From: Pseudobdellovibrionaceae bacterium
GTDB taxonomy: Bacteria; Bdellovibrionota; Bdellovibrionia; Bdellovibrionales; UBA1609
DNA: 64,000 bases
Assembly: GCA_947444305.1 (NCBI GenBank)
Contig: CANEZP010000003.1
Coordinates: 62,001-126,000, forward strand
Reading direction: 5' to 3'
Part shown: positions 15,256 to 24,832 of the stretch, in pieces
How the letters are laid out: each line of letters begins with the position of its first letter
Position numbering within the stretch: the stretch's first letter is position 1
Notes under the pieces: model-generated
What the model was told of the DNA's origin: nothing
Seen by the model: the letters and a program-made list of their open reading frames with translations, nothing else
Databases searched by the model: none
Program-made: the position numbers and the translations under genes

Positions 15256-18126
15256 TTACGGTCCGCCACGCTGGAGCGATGAAATCCGTTCTTCGATTTG
15301 CGGACGATCGGCGGCGTCGGGATCGAGGACGAAGTATTGGTTATACGCTTCGATCGCGTGCACCACGTCGCCCTTCATTTCGTAAACCGCGCCGTATTCT
15401 TTCCAGATATCGGCCAAACCATTTTCTTTTTTCTCGGCTACGTTGAGCATCGCCATGGCGGTATCCAGGTTACTACCTTTACGGTAGCACTGCGCCAGCT
15501 TGACGTAGATTGGCGCGTCTTGGGGGCGGAGCTTAATGGCCTTTTGGTATTCATTCGCGCACATCGTGTACTGCTGCATTAGCGAATGGGCTTCGGCGGC
15601 GAGGAGATAAGCGTCGGCAAGATTCGGATTCGCCCTTTTTTCGGCGTCGGTATAGTTAAGCGTCGTTTTTGGATCGTTCATCATCAAGGCCGTTCGCCCC
15701 AACTGGTATTGCACCAGGGGAAAGAGTTTGTTGATGGTTAAGACACGCTGGAATTGCACGGCCGCCTCTTGCGGCTTTTTGAGATCTAAATAGATATTGC
15801 CCGCCAGGAATAACGGTTCCGAATCCGCGGGATCAAGCACCGCCGCCTTAAGTAAAAGATCGAGCGCTTCGCTCATATTATTTTCGGCGCGCAGAACTTT
15901 CGCGAGCTCGACGTAGGCGTCCTTCGGCTTCTCTTCAAGTTTGATAATCTGCCGGAATATCTCTTCGGCCTGCTGGTATCGCTCGTCCAGCAAAAGCATC
16001 TTGCCCAGCGCGAGCCGGTATTCGGTGACCAACGGATAATTGTTCACCAGCTTCAGGAAATAATCGACCCCGACGTCCACGCCTTGCAGGCCGGCCAACG
16101 CCTCGGCGTATACGATTTGGGCTTTGCGGTGGTTCACGTCTAAATCAATGGCGCGCGCGGCGTAGTTATACGCCATCTTCGGATCGCGCAAGGCGAGTGA
16201 TGACTGGGCCATGATGATTTGCGTCTCGACGTCGTTTTCGTAAAGCTGGAGCGCCCGCTTACCGAAGGTGATCGCACCTTTAGGATTGTTGCGGCGGAGT
16301 TCGATCATCGCGAAGCCCCTGAACACTTCGTGCGATTTTGGATTGAGCTTACGGGCGTTCTCGAGAGTGCGGGCGGCCGCTAAGAAGTTATAACGTTGCG
16401 CTTGGTAGTCGGCGAGCGTGACGTGAGCCTCGATCAATTTACCGTCGGCTTTGATCGCACGGTTAAGCCACTCCATCGCCTCGGTCGAGAAACTCAGCTT
16501 CCATAAACATTGCGCCGCTTTGAGCGCGGCGGTGGCGTTACGCTGGTCTTCTTCAAACGCGGCCTTGTAATGTGCCTGGGCCGCGTGGCAATCCCCTTCC
16601 CGGAAAAATTGATCGCCTTCGAAGAGTAACTGCTGTCCCTTTACTTTCGTTCGCTTGAGTTTTTCTACCCCGCCGATTTGCACGATCAAATTCTTTGCCG
16701 TAGCGTTGGATGAATTTAACGAGAACGCTTTTTGCGCGTACTTCAGCGCGGCGCTCTGATCGCCCTTTTTTAAAGAGATCTCGGCCAATCCTTGAAATCC
16801 CCGCGATAGCGTCGACCGGGGCGCATCGTCGCTATCTAAAGCCTGTTTCAGCAAACGTTCCGCGGCGTCATAATGATTAAATTGTTTATATTCAAGAATG
16901 CCGAGTTCAATTCTCGCTACGGTGTGCGCGGGGTTGGCCTGAAGTACGCGCCGGTACAGATTTGCGGCGGGACTAAACTTCTCGAGCCGTGCGTGCGCTT
17001 GAGCTTCGAGCACGTAAGGCAAAATCCACTGCGGCCAAAGCTGTTGGGCAGATTGCAAATAACCAATCGCGGCCGAATGGTCGTTCGTTCCTTCGAGCAA
17101 AAAACCTTTCAAGAAATAGAACATGATGGGCGGCTGCGTTTCATTCGCGCGAGAATCTAATACCGCTTCAACGAGACTCTTCGCCTCCGGAAAACGTGAA
17201 CGTATAATCAAATCTACCGCGCGGCAGGTGGCCGCGTGGCTACCACCCGGATCCACTTGCGAAGACATTTGCACCATGTTGGCGATAACTTTGGTGTCGT
17301 TCGAATCTTGGTAGGAAAAAGGCCAGAGTTGCATATAGGTCATGCAAAGAAGCGCCATGACCTCGGCATTTTTATTATTGTGTTCAACGACGTGTACGAA
17401 AGAGTTCTGCGCGCGCGCGTACCCGTCGAACGTATCTTTTAAAAAGTCGGCAACGCCTTGGCGCGTCCGTCCTTTGAGCGATTCGGGCGCGGACTGCGGA
17501 AGATTTTTTTGCGGGGCGATCAGGTGCACACGCTCTTCGGTCGGCCCTGCCGAAAACATCACCATCATCAACACGGCGAGACCGCCGAGAATCGCGAGCA
17601 ACGGCCACTTGGCTTTTTGCAAAACCAATTTCGTCATCTGCGGGCGAACGTCGACCAACTCGATGTCTTCCGCTTCGCGGCGCCTTTTGCTTTTCTTGCG
17701 TTTCGGTTTCTCCGGATCGACGTGAACGCCGGAAGCCGTCGGTGTTTGCGTATTGTTGCCTGCGAAAGTGTCCGGGCCGGGGCGGGTTTCCTCGGCGCGT
17801 GTCTTGCGGCTCTTTGTGCCGGCGTCGGCCCGTTCGTCGTCTTCATGACGGATGTCGGTTTGATCTTGGCGCGTGAATTCAAGTACGCGTGTTTGTTCCG
17901 ACGGCATTTGATTTTCGTCGCTGGAAATGACATCCAGCAGTTTGTCGTAGAACTGCGGATCCTGGGTCATTGGGATCCACTTCCCACCCGGATAATGCGC
18001 AATGAATTCCTCGCCGGTGAATTCTCCGCGCCCAATCATGTAGAGGACTTTTTCGGTGGTGAACGGGCCATCGATGTGGCCCGACGCATCACGAATGATC
18101 CATCGTCGGTTACTTTGCTGCTCCAT
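15256..18126 (-). CDS. Membrane-anchored TPR protein with an N-terminal GYF_2-type domain
   Basis: 956 residues from ATG 18126, preceded by AAGGGG; an in-frame ATG at 18201 lacks a ribosome site. Residues about 5-60 (RRWIIRDASGHIDGPFTTEK, then W in GGKWIPM) form a GYF_2-like peptide-binding domain. A charged, basic linker ending KRKKSKRRREAED leads to one membrane helix (about 172-192). Residues about 210-950 are roughly 15-18 TPR repeats. The positive-inside rule puts the GYF_2 domain in the cytoplasm and the TPR array in the periplasm. TPR arrays build protein scaffolds; the partners are unknown. Similar GYF_2/TPR fusions occur in Bdellovibrio and myxobacteria. Confidence 0.8.
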   Translation of the reverse strand: MEQQSNRRWIIRDASGHIDGPFTTEKVLYMIGRGEFTGEEFIAHYPGGKWIPMTQDPQFYDKLLDVISSDENQMPSEQTRVLEFTRQDQTDIRHEDDERADAGTKSRKTRAEETRPGPDTFAGNNTQTPTASGVHVDPEKPKRKKSKRRREAEDIELVDVRPQMTKLVLQKAKWPLLAILGGLAVLMMVMFSAGPTEERVHLIAPQKNLPQSAPESLKGRTRQGVADFLKDTFDGYARAQNSFVHVVEHNNKNAEVMALLCMTYMQLWPFSYQDSNDTKVIANMVQMSSQVDPGGSHAATCRAVDLIIRSRFPEAKSLVEAVLDSRANETQPPIMFYFLKGFLLEGTNDHSAAIGYLQSAQQLWPQWILPYVLEAQAHARLEKFSPAANLYRRVLQANPAHTVARIELGILEYKQFNHYDAAERLLKQALDSDDAPRSTLSRGFQGLAEISLKKGDQSAALKYAQKAFSLNSSNATAKNLIVQIGGVEKLKRTKVKGQQLLFEGDQFFREGDCHAAQAHYKAAFEEDQRNATAALKAAQCLWKLSFSTEAMEWLNRAIKADGKLIEAHVTLADYQAQRYNFLAAARTLENARKLNPKSHEVFRGFAMIELRRNNPKGAITFGKRALQLYENDVETQIIMAQSSLALRDPKMAYNYAARAIDLDVNHRKAQIVYAEALAGLQGVDVGVDYFLKLVNNYPLVTEYRLALGKMLLLDERYQQAEEIFRQIIKLEEKPKDAYVELAKVLRAENNMSEALDLLLKAAVLDPADSEPLFLAGNIYLDLKKPQEAAVQFQRVLTINKLFPLVQYQLGRTALMMNDPKTTLNYTDAEKRANPNLADAYLLAAEAHSLMQQYTMCANEYQKAIKLRPQDAPIYVKLAQCYRKGSNLDTAMAMLNVAEKKENGLADIWKEYGAVYEMKGDVVHAIEAYNQYFVLDPDAADRPQIEERISSLQRGGP

Positions 18127-18354
18127 ACCCCTTAGCCCCAATTCTACAATATATGAGCCGCTTTCGCGCCTGCATATGTGGAGAGGGCCAGTTGGTTCCA
18201 AGCTGGGTTTTAAGTCTCAAACTGAGACGTAACCTTGTAAATTGTTGAAACTACACGCGGATATTAAGTCACACCCTTAGGGGTGATTCCAAGTTGGCAC
18301 CATTTTCCCTCGTGATATCCACTACTTACGCACTGGACTTGGCATTGGCCTTGC

Positions 18355-18361
18355 TATACAT
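18355..18361 (+). promoter_or_regulatory. Candidate -10 element
   Basis: TATACAT lies 33 bases before the start codon at 18394, in the 267-base gap between divergent genes. The -35 region is poor (ACTGGA at 17 bases). Confidence 0.35.
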
Positions 18362-18393
18362 ACCTGCGTAACAAAGTTTTCCCCGGGGGGATT

Positions 18394-18846
18394 ATGAAAA
18401 AGGTCGCGTTCATTCTTTACGTTGGTTGTGTGTTGGCTTTCTCGGCTTTTGCCCGCGCCGAAGTGGCGATGCCCTTCGCCAAAATGTCGAACTACCAAGC
18501 CCCCATCCAGATTCAAAGCGTTGCGCTCGATAAGACCAATCTCGAATTGCTGATCGCCGGCACTTTGCCCAATCCCTGCTACCAATCCCCGTCGGCCATG
18601 TTGGTGCATGACCTTGAGAACCCGAATGTTTTGATCCTTCGCCTTTCGTCGCCCGTCCCCACCGACGTTTGCGTATCGAAGACCGTTGATTTTAACACGG
18701 TCGTGAATTTGCCGATCTTGGCGCAAAACAGCCAGCTCACGCTCGAAGCGAACGCGGAGTACATCATCAAGGCCGACAACAATGATTTTCAATTGCTTGT
18801 TCAGGGCGCGGATTTAATGCGCGTCCCCGGCTTTATCGCTTACTAG
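18394..18846 (+). CDS. Small secreted protein, unknown
   Basis: 150 residues with a signal peptide MKKVAFILYVGCVLAFSAFA cleaved before RAEV. The mature part (about 127 residues) is beta-rich with two Cys (about residues 63 and 88) likely bridged. The ribosome site is the run GGGGGG a few bases upstream; a very similar CCCCGGGGGG leader occurs before the secreted-protein gene at 38507. No family recognised. Confidence 0.65.
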   Translation: MKKVAFILYVGCVLAFSAFARAEVAMPFAKMSNYQAPIQIQSVALDKTNLELLIAGTLPNPCYQSPSAMLVHDLENPNVLILRLSSPVPTDVCVSKTVDFNTVVNLPILAQNSQLTLEANAEYIIKADNNDFQLLVQGADLMRVPGFIAY

Positions 18847-18861
18847 TCTAAGATTTTCTTT

Positions 18862-18882
18862 GAGCGCTTCAACTGAGCGCTC
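18862..18882. terminator. Hairpin between convergent genes
   Basis: GAGCGCT, loop TCAACTG, AGCGCTC: a perfect 7-bp stem touching the murA stop codon. No T-run on either side. It probably ends or protects transcripts from both converging genes. Confidence 0.4.
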
Positions 18883-20138
18883 TATTCCTTGAGGCGCTCC
18901 ACCTGAGCGCCTAGAGCCATCAACTTTGCTTCCATGTTTTCGTAGCCGCGATCGAGATGATAGATCCGGCTGACTACGGTCTCACCGCTCGCAACCAACC
19001 CCGCTAAAACTAAACATGCACTCGCGCGCAAGTCGGTGGCCATGACCGGCGCGCCTTGAAGTTTACCGGGAGCGCCGCGAATGACCGCGACCCGGGTCTT
19101 CGGCGTGATGTCGGCATTCAAGCGAACGAGCTCTTGCACGTGCATGAAACGGTTTTCGAAAACGGTTTCGGTAATCACGCTCGTGCCGTCACTCTGGGTC
19201 ATCAACGCCATAAACTGCGCTTGTAGATCGGTCGGGAACGCGGGATGAGGTGCGGTCGTCACGTCGACGCCGTGCCATCCTTTGCAGCGATGAACGGTAA
19301 CGGAATCACCGCTCGTCGAAATCTTAAAACCGCTCTCGCGCATTTTGTTGATCAAAGATTCAAGATCCGCCGGCGCGCACTTCGTAACGGTAACTTCACC
19401 GCCGGTGATCGCACCCGCGATGAGCAAGGTCCCGGCTTCGATACGATCCGGGATGACGGTGTGCTCGGTCGCTTTCAATTTCTCGACGCCGCGGATACGG
19501 ATGATGCTCGTGCCCGCACCCTCAACCTTCGCGCCCATCTTGTTTAGGTAGTTCGCTAGATCGACGATCTCGGGTTCTTTCGCCGCGTTTTCGATCAGCG
19601 TCTCGCCTTCCGCGAGGGTGGCGGCCATCATTACGTTTTCGGTTCCGCCGACGGTCGGTGATTCAAAAAGAATTTTTGCGCCCTGCAAACGTTTGGTGTT
19701 CGCGAGCACGTAGCCTGAGTCGACGTTGATCTCGGCACCCATCGCTTTCATGCCTTCAAGGTGCAGATCAATCGGCCGCGTACCGATCGCGCAGCCACCG
19801 GGCAAACTGACTTTGGCTTCTTTGAAGCGCGAGAGCAAAGGGCCGAGAATCAAAATCGAAGCGCGCATTTTTCTAACGATGTCGTAAGACGCTTCAACCG
19901 TCTTAACGCCTTTCACCGTGACGCGCATGGTGTGATCTTTGTACGAGGTTTCACAGCCTAAGCTTTCGAGTAATGAAGCCGCGAAACGCACATCGACGAG
20001 ATCGGGAACGTTATGAAAAACATGTTCGCCGTCGGCCAAGATGGTTGAAAATAATAACGGTAGGACTGAGTTCTTCGCCCCGCTCGCCGCGGTGACACCG
20101 TTGAGTTGATGACCGCCCCTGACTACCATTTTATCCAT
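18882..20138 (-). CDS. murA: UDP-N-acetylglucosamine 1-carboxyvinyltransferase
   Basis: 418 residues, the usual length. MurA transfers enolpyruvate from PEP to UDP-GlcNAc, the first committed step of murein synthesis in the cytoplasm. The active-site Lys22 (ASGAKNS) and the PEP-reactive Cys116 in GGCAIGTRPIDLHLEG are both present, so the enzyme should be sensitive to fosfomycin. Two inverse alpha/beta repeats are evident. It begins two bases after prmC ends and is the last gene of the rho-prfA-prmC-murA run. Confidence 0.97.
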   Translation of the reverse strand: MDKMVVRGGHQLNGVTAASGAKNSVLPLLFSTILADGEHVFHNVPDLVDVRFAASLLESLGCETSYKDHTMRVTVKGVKTVEASYDIVRKMRASILILGPLLSRFKEAKVSLPGGCAIGTRPIDLHLEGMKAMGAEINVDSGYVLANTKRLQGAKILFESPTVGGTENVMMAATLAEGETLIENAAKEPEIVDLANYLNKMGAKVEGAGTSIIRIRGVEKLKATEHTVIPDRIEAGTLLIAGAITGGEVTVTKCAPADLESLINKMRESGFKISTSGDSVTVHRCKGWHGVDVTTAPHPAFPTDLQAQFMALMTQSDGTSVITETVFENRFMHVQELVRLNADITPKTRVAVIRGAPGKLQGAPVMATDLRASACLVLAGLVASGETVVSRIYHLDRGYENMEAKLMALGAQVERLKE

Positions 20139-20140
20139 AT

Positions 20141-21025
20141 TTACCCCGGCTTCATCGCGGATATTACGCGTTCGATGTTGTTGAGATCACGGCTGACTTG
20201 GATGTCTTGAAACCCTGCTTCGCGGATTATCTCTTGGACCGCCGCGCTTTGGCCAGCGCCGATTTCGGTAACGAAAACTCCACGGGGTTTCAAAACCTTC
20301 ATCGCCACGCCGGTCCATGATCGCAGCGCGGCCAGACCTTCGTCGGCGGCGTAGAGGGCCGCGTGCGGTTCGTAATCGTGCACGGATTTTTGTACGTTCG
20401 TATCTCCGGGCGCAATGTAAGGCGGGTTCGCCACGACGAGATGAAAACCTTCGTCTACCCGCGATTGGTCCCCGGCGAATTCTTCAACGCTCGCGTTCAT
20501 CACTTCGGTGCGCGCGGCTAAATCCATGTTTCGTGCATTCGCGAGAGTGACCTCGCAGGCCACCGCCGATAAGTCGACGCTTACTAATTTTGCGGCCGGC
20601 AATTCTTGAAGCAAAGACAAACCGATGCAGCCGGAGCCGCAGCCGAAATCGGCGACGCTCTTGGCTTCATTCATCCGCGCGAGCGCCATCTCGACAACCA
20701 ACTCGGTCTCGGGCCGGGGAACGAGCACGCCGGGGCGGACGATAAATTCTGTTTTATAAAATCCTTTTTTGCCCGAGATGTAAGCGAGTGGAATGCCTTT
20801 GAGTCTTTCGGCCTTCCAGCGTTGAACGCGCGCAAAATCTTCCGGCGGGACTTGATCGTCACCGCGCAGAAGCAGCTCACTTAGATCCATATCCATGGCA
20901 TCGAAGAGCAAGTGTCTTGCTTCAGATTTTGGGTCTTCGAAAATTTTAAAATCAAGCGCGAGCGTGACGAGGAGCTGCCGCAGCGTCATAGGACCGGTCA
21001 TCGGACCCGTCGCCGTGTCGCTCAC
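20141..21025 (-). CDS. prmC: Peptide chain release factor N5-glutamine methyltransferase
   Basis: 294 residues. PrmC (HemK family) methylates the Gln of the GGQ motif in RF1/RF2, raising peptide release efficiency. The N-terminal helical domain (about 10-90) is followed by the SAM-binding motif [12 protein letters not shown] (about 131-142) and the catalytic NPPY motif in [12 protein letters not shown] (about 200-211). The start overlaps the prfA stop by ATGA, so the modifying enzyme is coupled to its substrate RF1, a widely conserved arrangement. Confidence 0.96.
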   Translation of the reverse strand: MSDTATGPMTGPMTLRQLLVTLALDFKIFEDPKSEARHLLFDAMDMDLSELLLRGDDQVPPEDFARVQRWKAERLKGIPLAYISGKKGFYKTEFIVRPGVLVPRPETELVVEMALARMNEAKSVADFGCGSGCIGLSLLQELPAAKLVSVDLSAVACEVTLANARNMDLAARTEVMNASVEEFAGDQSRVDEGFHLVVANPPYIAPGDTNVQKSVHDYEPHAALYAADEGLAALRSWTGVAMKVLKPRGVFVTEIGAGQSAAVQEIIREAGFQDIQVSRDLNNIERVISAMKPG

Positions 21026-22095
21026 TGCGCAGTTTGCCGCTTCAACGCTTCGGCCTGGTGATAGGTGACCAAAGGTTCGATCAACGGATCAAGTTCGCCG
21101 TTCATGACGTTGTTGAGTGAGTGAATCGTTAAACCGATGCGGTGATCGGTCACGCGCGTTTGCGGGAAATTGTACGTGCGGATGCGTTCGGAGCGGTCAC
21201 CCGTTCCGATTTGCGCGAGCCGGGCGTCCGAAGCTTCTTTTTGAACTTTGTCTTCTTCTTGCTGTTTAAGCCGGGCGTACAGAACCTTCATGGCTTGATC
21301 TTTGTTCGAGTGCTGTGACTTTCCGTCTTGGCAAACGACCACGAGCCCCGATGGTAAGTGCGTAATACGAACGGCAGATTCGGTTTTGTTAACCGACTGC
21401 CCGCCCGCGCCGCCCGAGCGCATGACGTCGATGCGCAAATCGTTGGCGTTGATTTTAACTTCATTTTCTTCGGCTTCGGGGATGATCGCGACCGAAATCG
21501 TCGAGGTATGGATCCGCCCTTGCGCTTCGGTTTTTGGCACGCGCTGCACGCGGTGAACGCCGGCTTCGAACTTCAACATCGAATAGACTTTGTCACCGGT
21601 CACCATGGCGATGACTTCCTTGTATCCGCCGACGTTGCCTTCGGAGATCGACATCACCTCGACGCGCCAATTGTGCTGGGTCGCGAAGTGCTGGTAGGCG
21701 CGGAACAGTTCGTAGCAAAACAACGAAGCTTCGTCGCCGCCGGCGCCCGCGCGGATCTCCATGATGATATTTTTGTCGTCGTTGGGATCTTTCGGCAGGA
21801 GCAAAATCTTTAGGTCATCTTCAAGTTTGGTTTGCGCTTGTTCGAGGCCGCCGATTTCCTCTTTGGCCATCGCGCGCATCTCTTCGTCGTTCTCGGTCTC
21901 GAGGATTTGCTTATTGCCCTCGAGATCGGCGCGAACTTTCTTGTACTCACGGTAGACCGAGACGACCTTTTCGAGGTCGCTCATCTCTTTCATCATTTCG
22001 CGGTAACGCTTTTGATTGTCGGCAACCCCAGGTTCCATCAACTGGTTCTGGATTTGCTCAAACCGCTTTTCAACTTCCTGCAACTTACCAAACAT
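21022..22095 (-). CDS. prfA: Peptide chain release factor 1
   Basis: 357 residues, normal for RF1. RF1 recognises UAA and UAG on the ribosome and triggers peptide release. The catalytic GGQ loop is in [17 protein letters not shown] (about 226-242); the N-terminal helical region (1-100) and the codon-recognition domain precede it. In RF1 the recognition motif is P-x-T type; a segment [18 protein letters not shown] lies in the right area. It starts 28 bases after rho and overlaps prmC. Confidence 0.96.
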   Translation of the reverse strand: MFGKLQEVEKRFEQIQNQLMEPGVADNQKRYREMMKEMSDLEKVVSVYREYKKVRADLEGNKQILETENDEEMRAMAKEEIGGLEQAQTKLEDDLKILLLPKDPNDDKNIIMEIRAGAGGDEASLFCYELFRAYQHFATQHNWRVEVMSISEGNVGGYKEVIAMVTGDKVYSMLKFEAGVHRVQRVPKTEAQGRIHTSTISVAIIPEAEENEVKINANDLRIDVMRSGGAGGQSVNKTESAVRITHLPSGLVVVCQDGKSQHSNKDQAMKVLYARLKQQEEDKVQKEASDARLAQIGTGDRSERIRTYNFPQTRVTDHRIGLTIHSLNNVMNGELDPLIEPLVTYHQAEALKRQTAQ

Positions 22096-22123
22096 GAATT
22101 ATACCTGATTGTTTTGCAGGAGT

Positions 22124-24034
22124 TTAGCTACCCATCGATCCGAGGAAGTCCGTGTTCGATTTCGTCGACTGAAGCTTATCGATCAAGAACTCCATGCTAT
22201 CGACGACGTTCATCGGCGCGAGCACTTTGCGCAAGATCCACATGCGGTTCAAATCACCTTTGTCGATCAGCAAATCTTCCTTACGGGTTCCCGACTTGTT
22301 GATGTCCATGCAAGGGAAGATCCGTTTTTCCATCAGCTTGCGATCCAAATGGATTTCGGAGTTACCCGTTCCTTTGAACTCTTCGAAGATGACTTCATCC
22401 ATGCGTGAACCGGTATCGATCAGCGCGGTGGCGATGATCGTGAGGCTTCCGCCTTCCTCGATGTTCCGGGCCGCGCCGAAGAAACGTTTCGGTTTGTGAA
22501 GCGCGTTCGAATCCACACCACCGGACAAGATCTTACCCGAGGGCGGTACGACCGTGTTGTAGGCGCGGGCCAAGCGAGTGATGGAATCGAGCAAGATCAC
22601 GACGTCGTGTTTGTGTTCGACCAAACGTTTTGCTTTCTCGATGACCATCTCGGCAACCTGTACGTGACGAGTGGGCGGTTCATCGAAGGTCGATGAAATG
22701 ACTTCGCCCTTCACGGTGCGCATCATATCCGTGACTTCCTCGGGCCGCTCGTCGATCAGAAGAACGATCAAGAAGACTTCGGGATGGTTCGCCGCGATCG
22801 CGTTGGCGATGTTTTGCATCAACACGGTTTTACCCGTACGGGGCGGCGCCACGATCAAACCGCGCTGCCCTTTACCGAGCGGCGACATCAAATCAACAAC
22901 GCGCGTGGTGAATTCTTTCGGGTTGTACTCGAGCTTCAAACGCTCGTCGGGGTAAAGCGGCGTTAAGTTATCGAATAAGATCTTGTCGCGCGCTTTTTCG
23001 AGCGGCTCGTGATTGAGCGTATCGACTTTCAATAACGCAAAATAACGCTCGCCGTCTTTGGGCGGGCGAACCGTACCGCTAACCGTATCTCCGGTACGTA
23101 GACCGAAGCGGCGAATTTGGCTGGGTGAAACGTAAATATCATCCGGGCCCGGTAGGTAATTGTAATCGGGCGAACGCAAGAAACCGTAACCGTCGGGCAA
23201 GATTTCGAGAACGCCGTTGCCGTAAATATCACCCAACTGCGCGGCACGTTTTAGAATTTCGAAAACCATATCCTGACGGCGAAGACCGGCGGCGTTTTCA
23301 ATTTTCAATTTGAGTGCGAGTTGCGTGAGTTCGCGGATGTCTTTGGACTTTAGATTTTTGGAGTTGAGCTCTTTACGCTCTTCCTCGGTCAGATTGATTT
23401 CGGAAAGATCGACCGGGGCCGCGTTTTCGTCGTGAGCGTCATCGTGATGAATGGGTGGGCGGTAATCGTCTTGGCCGCCGTTGTTATTTTGGTAACCACC
23501 GCCGCCTCCCCCGCCGCCACCGCCGCCGTTGCCGCGTTCGTGACGTTCACCGCGATCGCGATGTTTGTAGCTTTGGAAGTTCTTTTTGCCGCCGCCGCCG
23601 CCACCACCACCGTGCCGGTCTTGATTACGGTCGCGACCTCCGCCGCCGCCTCCACCGCCGCCGCCGTTATTACGGGGTCGGAAATTTCTGCGGCCTTGGT
23701 TATTGTCTTCCCGTTCACTTCTTTCGGATTCGAGTCTCGGAGTTTCACTTTGACCCGCGTTCGGAGCCGCCGAACCAGAAGCGGAAGCTGAACCTGACGG
23801 CGCATTCGCCGCGGGAGCCGGAGCTTGGCTCGGAGCTGCCGGAGTCGGAGCTTGGGCCGGAGCTGAATTTTGGACCTGCGGCGAACTTTGGGCGGGCGCT
23901 GAACTTTTCGCGGGTGCGGTGTCTTGCGCCGGGGCCGATTCTTTCGCCGAAGCTTTGGCAGCGGCAGATTTTTCGGATTTGGCAGATTTTTTGTCGCTAG
24001 TATCAGTGGCTTTGGGTGTTTTCGGGTTATCCAA
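22124..24034 (-). CDS. rho: Transcription termination factor Rho with a long disordered N-terminal extension
   Basis: 636 residues against about 420 for E. coli Rho. The conserved part starts near residue 215: the Rho N-domain, the RNA-binding cold-shock-like fold with [15 protein letters not shown], and the ATPase with Walker A APPRTGKT (about 390). The first 110 residues are Ala/Pro/Ser/Lys-rich, and about 115-190 is a Gly/Arg/Asn-rich tract with glycine runs (GGGGGGGG, GGNGGGGGGGGGG). Extensions of this kind exist in Rho of actinobacteria and Bacteroides, where they add RNA binding or condensate formation; whether this one does so is inference. It heads the rho-prfA-prmC-murA operon and has its own promoter and a roughly 90-base leader. 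Confidence 0.97.
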   Translation of the reverse strand: MDNPKTPKATDTSDKKSAKSEKSAAAKASAKESAPAQDTAPAKSSAPAQSSPQVQNSAPAQAPTPAAPSQAPAPAANAPSGSASASGSAAPNAGQSETPRLESERSEREDNNQGRRNFRPRNNGGGGGGGGGGRDRNQDRHGGGGGGGGKKNFQSYKHRDRGERHERGNGGGGGGGGGGGYQNNNGGQDDYRPPIHHDDAHDENAAPVDLSEINLTEEERKELNSKNLKSKDIRELTQLALKLKIENAAGLRRQDMVFEILKRAAQLGDIYGNGVLEILPDGYGFLRSPDYNYLPGPDDIYVSPSQIRRFGLRTGDTVSGTVRPPKDGERYFALLKVDTLNHEPLEKARDKILFDNLTPLYPDERLKLEYNPKEFTTRVVDLMSPLGKGQRGLIVAPPRTGKTVLMQNIANAIAANHPEVFLIVLLIDERPEEVTDMMRTVKGEVISSTFDEPPTRHVQVAEMVIEKAKRLVEHKHDVVILLDSITRLARAYNTVVPPSGKILSGGVDSNALHKPKRFFGAARNIEEGGSLTIIATALIDTGSRMDEVIFEEFKGTGNSEIHLDRKLMEKRIFPCMDINKSGTRKEDLLIDKGDLNRMWILRKVLAPMNVVDSMEFLIDKLQSTKSNTDFLGSMGS

Positions 24035-24347
24035 GGAAGCTCTTTTGAAAGGGTTGGTTGAGTGGATGATTAATTAGATAAGATGGATTTTATCTGGATG
24101 GGGCATCGTTCTATTTGATGAACTTTCTCTATTTACGAAGGAATCCTCTAATTTGTCAACGAGGCCACAGAGGCGATACTCTTTTCGGCACCATTATGCA
24201 CCGCATTAATACGCTGTCTCAGGCTGATCCAAAATGTTTCGAAAAACGTCCAGGCCTTTGACAGCCTCCGCGGTAAATTGCCTGAACCCCTCAACTTTTC
24301 CGCAAACAAGCCGAACTATTCTACAGGTTATTGCCGGAGGAATTATC
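24035..24347. other. Divergent intergenic region rho / PilZ gene
   Basis: 313 bases with no gene. It holds the rho promoter (24130-24159, minus), a leader of about 90 bases before rho, and the upstream region of the PilZ gene, in which TTGACA occurs near 24260 without a well-spaced -10. CCGGAGGAAT before 24348 is the PilZ ribosome site. Confidence 0.6.
24130..24159 (-). promoter_or_regulatory. Promoter of rho
   Basis: On the minus strand, TTGACA (24159-24154), an 18-base spacer and TAAATA (24135-24130) form a near-consensus sigma70-type promoter pointing at rho. The predicted mRNA leader is about 90 bases. Confidence 0.65.
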
Positions 24348-24719
24348 ATGGACACAAAACAAGACAAAGTGCCTGCCCCGCGCCTTCCACTCGCGATGTC
24401 GATCGAATACCGGAAGAGCTATGGGCGCCAGAATACCAAAGGTACCCTAAAGAACATTTCGTTGAGCGGAGCATTCCTTGAAACGGAAACTCTCGAACTC
24501 GCGACCAACGATAAAGTCGTTATCGAATTTATCGTTAGCGATCGCCGCCGTAAAATGGCGTGCACCATCGTCTGGAAAAACCAAAAAGGCTGCGGCGTTC
24601 AGTTCCAGCCTTTTAACAAACGCGACACCCAAATCGTCGACGACCTTATGTACTTCGTTCAGAACAACCGCGAATTCCGTAAGAACTTGCTCGAAGATAT
24701 CTTCAAACAAGCCGCCTGA
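24348..24719 (+). CDS. PilZ-domain protein
   Basis: 123 residues from ATG 24348, preceded by GGAGGAAT; longer upstream reading is not supported. The domain shows RLPLAMSIEYRKS near the N-terminus (an R-rich start, but the classical RxxxR is not clearly kept), then NISLSGAFLET, matching the (D/N)xSxxG motif of PilZ domains, and GVQF at the end. PilZ proteins bind cyclic-di-GMP and control motility, pili or transcription. With the first motif weak, c-di-GMP binding is uncertain. A strong terminator follows the gene. Confidence 0.85.
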   Translation: MDTKQDKVPAPRLPLAMSIEYRKSYGRQNTKGTLKNISLSGAFLETETLELATNDKVVIEFIVSDRRRKMACTIVWKNQKGCGVQFQPFNKRDTQIVDDLMYFVQNNREFRKNLLEDIFKQAA

Positions 24720-24742
24720 TAAAACATCGCCCCCCCAAAACG

Positions 24743-24776
24743 AAAAAATCCCGGGTCAAAGCCCGGGATTTTTTTT
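24743..24776. terminator. Bidirectional intrinsic terminator
   Basis: AAAAAATCCCGGG, loop TCAAAG, CCCGGGATTTTTTTT: a GC-rich stem with an A-run on the left and a T-run on the right. It terminates the PilZ gene (plus) and the LysM lipoprotein gene (minus). Confidence 0.9.
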
Positions 24777-24827
24777 GGCGCTCCGTACCCCGTAGGGTGC
24801 GGAGCGCCTCGTAGGGTACGGAGCGCC
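24777..24827. repeat. 14-bp unit in one inverted and two direct copies
   Basis: GGCGCTCCGTACCC (24777-24790) pairs with GGGTGCGGAGCGCC (24795-24808) around loop CGTA. A second right arm, GGGTACGGAGCGCC, lies at 24814-24827. It sits just beside the bidirectional terminator. Confidence 0.7.
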
Positions 24828-24832
24828 TAATC

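Noticed and set aside
23455-24000. Plus-strand frames over the rho extension
   Set aside because: They are antisense to the Gly-rich and Ala/Pro-rich coding part of rho and show no sensible protein.
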